In this document: piece by piece, positions 23,608 to 29,312 of the stretch | Position numbering within the stretch: position 1 is the stretch's first letter | How the letters are laid out: the number at the start of each line of letters is the position of its first letter | Assembly: GCA_030681895.1 (NCBI GenBank) | Contig: JAUXRI010000237.1 | Span: 1-32,175 of the forward strand | DNA: 32,175 nt | Reading direction: 5' to 3' | Source of the DNA: Myxococcales bacterium | GTDB taxonomy: Bacteria > Myxococcota > Myxococcia > Myxococcales > Myxococcaceae | Made by a program: the position numbers and the translations under genes | The notes under the pieces: generated by a model | What the model was told of the DNA's origin: nothing | Databases searched by the model: none | The model's input: the letters and a program-made list of their open reading frames with translations, nothing else

Positions 23608-24543
23608 TCACCGCGTCTTGACGATCCCCACGGCCGCAGTTCCCGCGATGATCGCCGAACCCGAGAACAGGTTGTCTGACTTGGGCCCGCCGGTCTTCGC
23701 TGACTGAAAGAGGACGATGTAGTTCCGGTCGCGATCGGGGAAGGCCGTCCCCGGGATCGTGATCGACTGCGCGCGGTACTCGGTCTGGGCGCCGACCGCG
23801 TCGCCGACCAACTTGAGGAACTGCAGCGGCGTCGTCGGCACGTTCGTGTACGTCGGCATCGGCGACTGCTTCCCGCTCGGGTCGATGGGGAACACGTTCA
23901 CGAAGCCCAGGTTCAACCGCTGGCCCGGGGCAGGCTCGGGGCGCACGAAGGTGAGCGGCTGGCCTGCAGACTGATCGATGAAGCCACGCGGAGACTCGAA
24001 CGCGCCGATGCGCTCCTCCGGCGGCACCTGCGCGACCTCGGCGACGTAGGTCTCACCCGAGGACAGCACGCTGAACGAGTACGTCGCGTTGCTCTGGTAC
24101 TTGAAGCCCGCGTCGTCGCCCGAGAGCAGGTAGTTGCCGCCGCCCGTCTCGGTGAGCCGAAAGGCCGCGCCTCCGGCTTGCTGCAGCGTCACCTGCGCGC
24201 CCGCGAGCCCCGTCGGAGCGACGTCGAGGCTGTCGCCCTGCCGTTGTCCGAGGAAGAGCACGACGACGTTCTGCGCCGGAATCGGAATGCCCGCGTCGCG
24301 GAAGTCGATGGGCAAGCCACCGTCGAAGACGATTCCGCCGGCGTCGAAGCTCGGAATGCTCGCGTCGATGCCCGCGATCGCCTCGGGCTTGATCGTCACG
24401 GGCGGCGTCGACAGCACGGTCGCGACCACGACGGTCCTCGCGCTGATCTGGTTGGCGGTCTTCTGCAGATCGCACGCGACCGCGAAGGCAGAGACCAGCA
24501 GGGCAAACGAGAACAACCGGAGCATCTTCGGAGCGATCTTCAT
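23608..24543 (-). CDS. Lipoprotein of unknown function
   Basis: The 311-residue product has a lipoprotein signal with lipobox AFAVAC (Cys24) followed by Asp25. The +2 Asp is the classic inner-membrane retention signal in enteric bacteria; its meaning here is uncertain. The mature region is Gly/Pro/Thr-rich and strand-like. It includes a carboxypeptidase-regulatory-like stretch (AGAQVTLQQAGGAAFRLTETGGGNYLLS) and a C-terminal YIVLFQSAKTGGPKSDNLF. I recognise no named family. The ATG (24541-24543) overlaps the ATG of the divergent cyclase gene by two bases, so promoter and leader must be very short or lie inside the neighbour. Confidence 0.8.
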   Translation of the reverse strand: MKIAPKMLRLFSFALLVSAFAVACDLQKTANQISARTVVVATVLSTPPVTIKPEAIAGIDASIPSFDAGGIVFDGGLPIDFRDAGIPIPAQNVVVLFLGQRQGDSLDVAPTGLAGAQVTLQQAGGAAFRLTETGGGNYLLSGDDAGFKYQSNATYSFSVLSSGETYVAEVAQVPPEERIGAFESPRGFIDQSAGQPLTFVRPEPAPGQRLNLGFVNVFPIDPSGKQSPMPTYTNVPTTPLQFLKLVGDAVGAQTEYRAQSITIPGTAFPDRDRNYIVLFQSAKTGGPKSDNLFSGSAIIAGTAAVGIVKTR

Positions 24544-24560
24544 GGCGTGGCAGCATAGTC
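24541..24560. promoter_or_regulatory. Possible shared bidirectional -10 region at the lipoprotein/cyclase junction
   Basis: The bases AGCATAGTCT (24552-24561 area) read AGACTATGCT on the other strand. TATGCT thus lies eight bases before the lipoprotein ATG, and CATAGT about 12 bases before the alternative cyclase GTG. The spacing would give a nearly leaderless lipoprotein mRNA. No good -35 is visible for either, so this is tentative. Confidence 0.3.
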
Positions 24561-27115
24561 TCGCTGCGCCCGTGTCTACGAACCCTCTTCAGTCCGCCGG
24601 CCTTCGCTTCGTGCGGAAGTTCGGGGTGGCCTTCATGTGGGCCACGGTGTTCGGGCTGATCTTCGGCGCCGCGTCGTTCTTCCGCGTCGAGCGGCAGGGC
24701 GCCTCGAGCGATGCCCGCTGGCACGTTCAGCTGCGGCTGCTGCTCGAGCGCCTGGAATGGATGTCGTACGACTGGCGCGCACGCGAGCTCGGGGCCGCGT
24801 CGAACCGCAGCGACGAGGTGGTGATCGTCAGCGTCGACGACGAGACCATCGCCAACGCGCGCGAGACCAGCCACGCCGAGTGGGGCATGCGGCCCTGGCC
24901 CCGCGAGCTCACCGGCCGCGTCGTCTCTCAGTTGATCGACGAGGGCGCCGCGTTGGTGCTGCTCGATCAGTCCTTCCGTGACGTGTCGCCGCGCACCTGC
25001 TCGCCGTGCAAGGGCGAACGCCAACGCTCCGATGACGAGCGCCTCGCCGCCCTGCTCGAGCCACGCGACGGCAAGGTGGTGCTGACGTGGTCGTTCTCGG
25101 CCGATCGCGCGAGGCCCGGAGATCGTCCGTTGACCCCCGTGATGGTGCGCCTGGGCGAGTTCGAGACGACGCGGGAAGCCTTCGGCGTGGTGCGTGACGC
25201 GCTCACCAACAAGGCGCCGGTCACCTACCTCCTCTCCGATGGCAAGCCGGTGTTGTGGGCGGGCGCGACCTCCGAAACGAAGGCCCGGGAGCTGGCCCAG
25301 ATACTCAACGTGAAAAACGTGCAGGTGCGTCAGCGCGTGCCCTCCGATGACGAGCACGAGGTCACCGAGTCGTGGCTCGCGCAACGCCTGGCCGAGGTCG
25401 AGGTGCCAGGGCTCGACGTGACGCAGCTGGTTCGCGCGCGCAGCATCGACTCGCCGGTCGCACCGCTCCTGCTCTGGGGCGCTCCGCCGGGCGCCGCGAC
25501 GTTGATTCCCGACGCCGACGCGAAGGTGCGTGCGGTGCCGCTGCTCATCTCAGGCGAAATCGACGGGGTGCCGAAGGTAATGGCCTCGGCGCCGCTGCTC
25601 GCCGTGATGGCGCTGGTTGGCTCGCGTTCGCTCGAGTACCGCGATGGCCGGCTGTGGATTGGTGGGCGCTTCGACGTCCCCATGGATCCCGATGGCTTCA
25701 TGGCCCTGCGGTGGGACGCCTCGGAGCCCGGTCGTGCCGGCCGCGGCACGGTCAAGCGCACGGTGCCCGCGTGGCGCGTGCTGCAGAACGCCGAAGACGA
25801 CGCTGCGTCGCGTGGGGTGCGGCACTACGACAACGATCTGGCCGGACGCGTGGTGGTGCTGTCCGACGAGCGCGCGATGGGCGCCGCCTCGTTCTCGACG
25901 CCCATCGGCGAGCTCGGTCACGCGCCAGTGATGGCGCAGGCGATCGTCGGGCTGCTGCACTCGAGCGGCATCGTTCGCTCCACGCCGATCAGCGACTTCT
26001 GGCTGACCCTCGCGTTCGCCTTCATGGGCGCCGTTCTCGCGGTCGTCTGGTCGACGGCGACGAGAAACCCGGGCTGGCTTGCGTGGGTGGTGACGATCGT
26101 CGCGGTGTCGGCGCTGCATGCCCTGGTGGCGCGGCAGCTCTTCGTCGCGGAGCAGCGGTGGGTCGCGATGGCGGCGCCGTTGCTCGCGTGTGGCCTCACG
26201 TTCCTCGCCGCGCAGGGCTACGCGCGTACGCTCGAGAAGGGTTTGCGCGACTTCATCGGCCGCGCGCTCGGTGGTGCTGTGAAGGCTGACGTCTTCGCCC
26301 GGGTCGAACGCGATCTCGCCCTCATGCGGCCCGAGCGCAGGCCACTCACCGTGTACTTCAGCGACATCGAAGGCTTCACCGCCGTCGCTCAGGAAAAGGA
26401 GCCCGCCGAGGTCGTCAAGGTGCTGCAGACGTACCTGAACGAGATGACCAGTATCGTCATCGAGTCGGGCGGCCACGTGGACAAGTACCTCGGCGACGGC
26501 CTCATGGCGTTCTGGGGCGCGCCGGTCGATCTCGATGATCAGGTCGGCGCTGCGTGCGAAGCCGCGCTCGTGATGCAGGAGCGGTTCGAGGCCAAACGTC
26601 CCGAGCTCGAGAAGACGTGTGGCCGCTCCCTCGTGCTGCGCGCCGGGCTCGAGACGGGCCCGACGGTGGTGGGTGAGATGGGCACGCTCCATCACGTCAA
26701 CTACACGGTCATGGGCGAGCCGGTGGCCACGTCGTTCAGGCTCGAGGCGATCGCCAAGCGGTATGGCTCCCGCGTGCTCGTGACCCGCCACGTCGTCGAG
26801 GTCGAGCGCGAGCGTTTCCTCTTCCGCAGCGTCGATCGTCTGCGCGTCGGCCGTCACGCCGAGCCGCTCGAGGTGTTCGAGTTGATGGGGCGGGAGGCTG
26901 ATCGCGAGAAGCTGGGGCCCAGGCTGGAGCGTCACGAGGCTGCGATGAAGGCCTGGCGTGAGCGCCGGTTCGCCGAGGCGCTGGTCGCGTTCAAGGAGCT
27001 CGCCGCAGAGGCCGATGATCCGCTGATCGATCGGTACGTCGCGCGGTGCGAGGCCTTCGTCGCGGCGCCGCCGCCAGAGACGTGGGACGGTGTCTACACG
27101 GGCTTCGAAGGCTGA
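24542..27115 (+). CDS. CHASE2-domain adenylate/guanylate cyclase
   Basis: This is a membrane-bound class III nucleotide cyclase that senses extracytoplasmic signals. The 857-residue product has an N-terminal membrane helix (FGVAFMWATVFGLIFGA) and a CHASE2-like periplasmic domain (about residues 75-470) with VVIVSVDDETIANAR and STPIGELGHAPVMAQAI. Three membrane helices follow (about 482-560), then a cyclase domain. Both metal-binding aspartates are present (Asp608 in VYFSDIEGF and Asp652 in YLGDGLMAF), and the VNYTVMGEPV region supplies the Asn-type transition-state contact. The lysine before YLGDG favours ATP as substrate. The C-terminal tail (about 770-857) is a helical TPR-like extension. 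The start is uncertain: the ATG overlaps the divergent lipoprotein ATG, and a GTG at 24572 (VSTNPLQSAG) is a good alternative. The gene overlaps the convergent MFS gene by 22 bases. Confidence 0.9.
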   Translation: MAWQHSLAAPVSTNPLQSAGLRFVRKFGVAFMWATVFGLIFGAASFFRVERQGASSDARWHVQLRLLLERLEWMSYDWRARELGAASNRSDEVVIVSVDDETIANARETSHAEWGMRPWPRELTGRVVSQLIDEGAALVLLDQSFRDVSPRTCSPCKGERQRSDDERLAALLEPRDGKVVLTWSFSADRARPGDRPLTPVMVRLGEFETTREAFGVVRDALTNKAPVTYLLSDGKPVLWAGATSETKARELAQILNVKNVQVRQRVPSDDEHEVTESWLAQRLAEVEVPGLDVTQLVRARSIDSPVAPLLLWGAPPGAATLIPDADAKVRAVPLLISGEIDGVPKVMASAPLLAVMALVGSRSLEYRDGRLWIGGRFDVPMDPDGFMALRWDASEPGRAGRGTVKRTVPAWRVLQNAEDDAASRGVRHYDNDLAGRVVVLSDERAMGAASFSTPIGELGHAPVMAQAIVGLLHSSGIVRSTPISDFWLTLAFAFMGAVLAVVWSTATRNPGWLAWVVTIVAVSALHALVARQLFVAEQRWVAMAAPLLACGLTFLAAQGYARTLEKGLRDFIGRALGGAVKADVFARVERDLALMRPERRPLTVYFSDIEGFTAVAQEKEPAEVVKVLQTYLNEMTSIVIESGGHVDKYLGDGLMAFWGAPVDLDDQVGAACEAALVMQERFEAKRPELEKTCGRSLVLRAGLETGPTVVGEMGTLHHVNYTVMGEPVATSFRLEAIAKRYGSRVLVTRHVVEVERERFLFRSVDRLRVGRHAEPLEVFELMGREADREKLGPRLERHEAAMKAWRERRFAEALVAFKELAAEADDPLIDRYVARCEAFVAAPPPETWDGVYTGFEG

Positions 27116-28359
27116 ACGAGCACGGGCCGGCTCGGACGCCCGAGCAGCCACCAGAAAAGCCCAGTGAGCAGCAGCACACCGCTCAGGCACGCCATCAACC
27201 CGCGCGGGCCCAGGTCCGTCGCGTCGAGCACCTTGCCGGTGACCCAGCTCGAGATCCCCAGCATCAACATCGACGACATGAAGTCGACCGAGAAGATGCG
27301 GCCGCGCATGCCGTCTTCCACCTGCAGGGTGATCAGCGAGCTCGAGAACACCCACTGCACCGAGATGCCGGTGTGCGCGCACGCGAGCATCAGCGCCGCC
27401 ACGGGGAGCGATGGCGACAACGCGAAGGCCAGCCAGAAGACGGCGGTCACCAGAAACGACAGGCCGATCGCCCGCTCGAGGAACGCTGGCGAGTCACCTC
27501 CGAAGCGTCGCGCGACGAGAGGGCCGAAGAACGCGCCCAGCCCGCGCATGGCGAGCAACACGCCGATGCCGAGCTCGCCGCGGCCGCCCACCGCGAAGAC
27601 CTTCTCCCCGAGGGTCGCGTACAACAGCAGCGCGCCGCCGCCCGGAATCGCCCACGCGGTCTTCACGAAGATCGTCCGCCTCACGCTGGCATCGCTGCGA
27701 ACCCGGGCCAGGCCCTCGAGCAGATCGTCGAGGCCGATCGCCGCGCGGAAGGTCGCCTTCCGGGGCTTTCGAATGAACGGCACGGCGGCGCCGCGAATGA
27801 AGAGCGCCGACACCACATAGGTGAGCGCGTTGATCACGAACGCGGCGTCGCGGCCCACCAGCGCCGTCGTCGCGCCACCGGCGATCGCTCCGAACCCGAG
27901 CATCGCGGACCACGTGATCCCCTGGAGCGTATTGGCGGTGACGATCTCTCCGGGCTCGACCGTGCTGGCGATGGCTGCCTGCTCCGCTGGATCGAAGAAG
28001 GCCGCCGCCGTCATCTGCAGAAAGGTCAGCACGTAGACGAGCCAGACGTCGCCCGCGTCGTTGACGAAGAGGAACCCGAGCACGACGAAAGCCCGCACCA
28101 GATCGCACGCCATCAACACCAGCCGGCGCGGCAGCCGATCAGCGACGACGCCAGCCACCGGCCCGAGGATCGCCGCCGGAAGAAAGCGGATGAAGAGCAT
28201 CGCGCCGATCGCCTCGCCCTTGCCCGAGTACTCGTTGAGCAGGGAGTACAGCGCGATGAGCGTGAACCAGTCGCCCGCGAGGCTCACCACCGAGCCGAGC
28301 CACAGCCGACGGTACGCCGGGCGACGCTTGAGCACTTCGAGGTAGCCGGACGGACCCAC
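27094..28359 (-). CDS. MFS transporter (MFS_3/EntS-like exporter)
   Basis: The 421-residue protein has about 12 hydrophobic segments and the family features of the MFS_3/EntS-type drug or siderophore exporters. These are an N-terminal LKRRPAYRRLWLGSVVSLAGDWF, the loop 2-3 motif GVVADRLPRRLVL, and a cytoplasmic central loop around residues 185-225. Substrate cannot be told from the sequence. It starts at a GTG (28359); a TTG directly before it is also possible, and AGG lies upstream. It follows the 28410-29219 gene after about 50 bases and may be co-transcribed. Its 3' end overlaps the end of the convergent cyclase gene by 22 bases (stop at 27094). Confidence 0.88.
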   Translation of the reverse strand: MGPSGYLEVLKRRPAYRRLWLGSVVSLAGDWFTLIALYSLLNEYSGKGEAIGAMLFIRFLPAAILGPVAGVVADRLPRRLVLMACDLVRAFVVLGFLFVNDAGDVWLVYVLTFLQMTAAAFFDPAEQAAIASTVEPGEIVTANTLQGITWSAMLGFGAIAGGATTALVGRDAAFVINALTYVVSALFIRGAAVPFIRKPRKATFRAAIGLDDLLEGLARVRSDASVRRTIFVKTAWAIPGGGALLLYATLGEKVFAVGGRGELGIGVLLAMRGLGAFFGPLVARRFGGDSPAFLERAIGLSFLVTAVFWLAFALSPSLPVAALMLACAHTGISVQWVFSSSLITLQVEDGMRGRIFSVDFMSSMLMLGISSWVTGKVLDATDLGPRGLMACLSGVLLLTGLFWWLLGRPSRPVLVQPSKPV

Positions 28360-28409
28360 CAACCGTACCTATCGCGGAGCCGTTTCGACTGCCTGACAGA
28401 GTCGCGGCG

Positions 28410-29219
28410 TCAGTGGCCGTCGGTCGTCGGCGGCGTCTCTGCAGCAACGCCCGCGTCGGCGGCCGGCTCGACAGGCTTCACCTCGGCAGGCGGTACGACC
28501 GGCGCGGGCGGGGCAGGGGGCACCACGACAGGAGGAGGCACCGGCAGGCCCTGCACCGCTGCCCGCAACGTGTCCGACAGCGACTTCACCTGCGGCTCGA
28601 CCGCCAACAACATCTGCGTCGCGTCCTTCTTGTGCCGCGCGTCGGCGTCGGCCGCGAGCTTGAGCTGACGGAGCGCCTCATCGAGCTGCTTGCGCGCGTC
28701 GTCGATGCGTTGCTTGGCGAGGAAATAGGCCACCTCTCCGCGCAAGTTGCCGAGCGTCGCACGCTGCTGCTCCGACAACCCACGCAGCGCCTCTGCTCGT
28801 TTCACCAACGCGACGCCGATATCCAGGTCGCCTTTGAGATCAGACGCCACCCGGGGTTTCGCGAGCAGCTCGACGACCGAGAACAGCGCGCGATCGAGCT
28901 CATCTCGATCCTGATACCGCTGACCGATCACCGCGAGCGCCGTGTTGCCGTTCAGATCGAGCGGCGCGTACGCCTCGGCCAGGAGCGGGTCGCCAGGTTG
29001 GAACGTCTCGGTTCCGAGGGGGAGCATCTTCCCGCGGGTGACGACCAGCTGACCGCCGACGAGCTCGAGGCTCCACGTCCGCGCGTTGAGCATCGAGGCG
29101 CCGTAGAGGCCGCCCGTCGCTGCCGCTACCACGACGGCGAAGATCAGCAGGTTGCGAAACGCCCTGCCCAACCGGGAGAAGAACGAAGGGCCCTGAGCGG
29201 CGTCGAGGTTGGAGGTCAT
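28410..29219 (-). CDS. Single-pass membrane protein with helical and Pro-rich C terminus
   Basis: The 269-residue product has one membrane segment (about residues 23-44, LLIFAVVVAAATGGLYGASM). A strand-like region around 45-80 (TWSLELVGGQLVVTRGKMLPLG) is followed by a helical, heptad-like part (about 95-195) and a Pro/Ala/Val-rich tail. I recognise no named family. The frame stays open far to the right (to 32096) because of the antisense composition of the next gene, but only this part has protein-like content; the ATG at 29219 is chosen. It is divergent from the coiled-coil gene, with a 93-base spacer containing a palindrome. Confidence 0.7.
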   Translation of the reverse strand: MTSNLDAAQGPSFFSRLGRAFRNLLIFAVVVAAATGGLYGASMLNARTWSLELVGGQLVVTRGKMLPLGTETFQPGDPLLAEAYAPLDLNGNTALAVIGQRYQDRDELDRALFSVVELLAKPRVASDLKGDLDIGVALVKRAEALRGLSEQQRATLGNLRGEVAYFLAKQRIDDARKQLDEALRQLKLAADADARHKKDATQMLLAVEPQVKSLSDTLRAAVQGLPVPPPVVVPPAPPAPVVPPAEVKPVEPAADAGVAAETPPTTDGH

Positions 29220-29245
29220 GGCGAGCAACAGGCTAGTACGGGATG

Positions 29246-29271
29246 AAACACCGGCAATTGCCCGGTGGTTT
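29246..29271. promoter_or_regulatory. 26-base palindrome between divergent genes (operator-like)
   Basis: Half-sites AAACACCGG and CCGGTGGTTT flank a centre that is itself GCAATTGC. The two arms match in all but one inserted base. It sits in the middle of the 93-base spacer between the 29219 and 29313 start codons, the usual place for a site controlling two divergent genes. No neighbouring regulator gene is visible. Confidence 0.5.
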
Positions 29272-29312
29272 CCTTTGGTGCTCCCGACAGGGGAGTAGAC
29301 TTCGTCAACGTC

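Noticed and set aside
23580..23620. GTGAG-CTCAC hairpin between the convergent 23065 and 24543 genes as terminator
   Set aside because: Only five base pairs and no T-run.
25550..27382. Minus-strand open frame of 610 codons
   Set aside because: It is antisense to the cyclase domain gene and lacks domain-like motifs.
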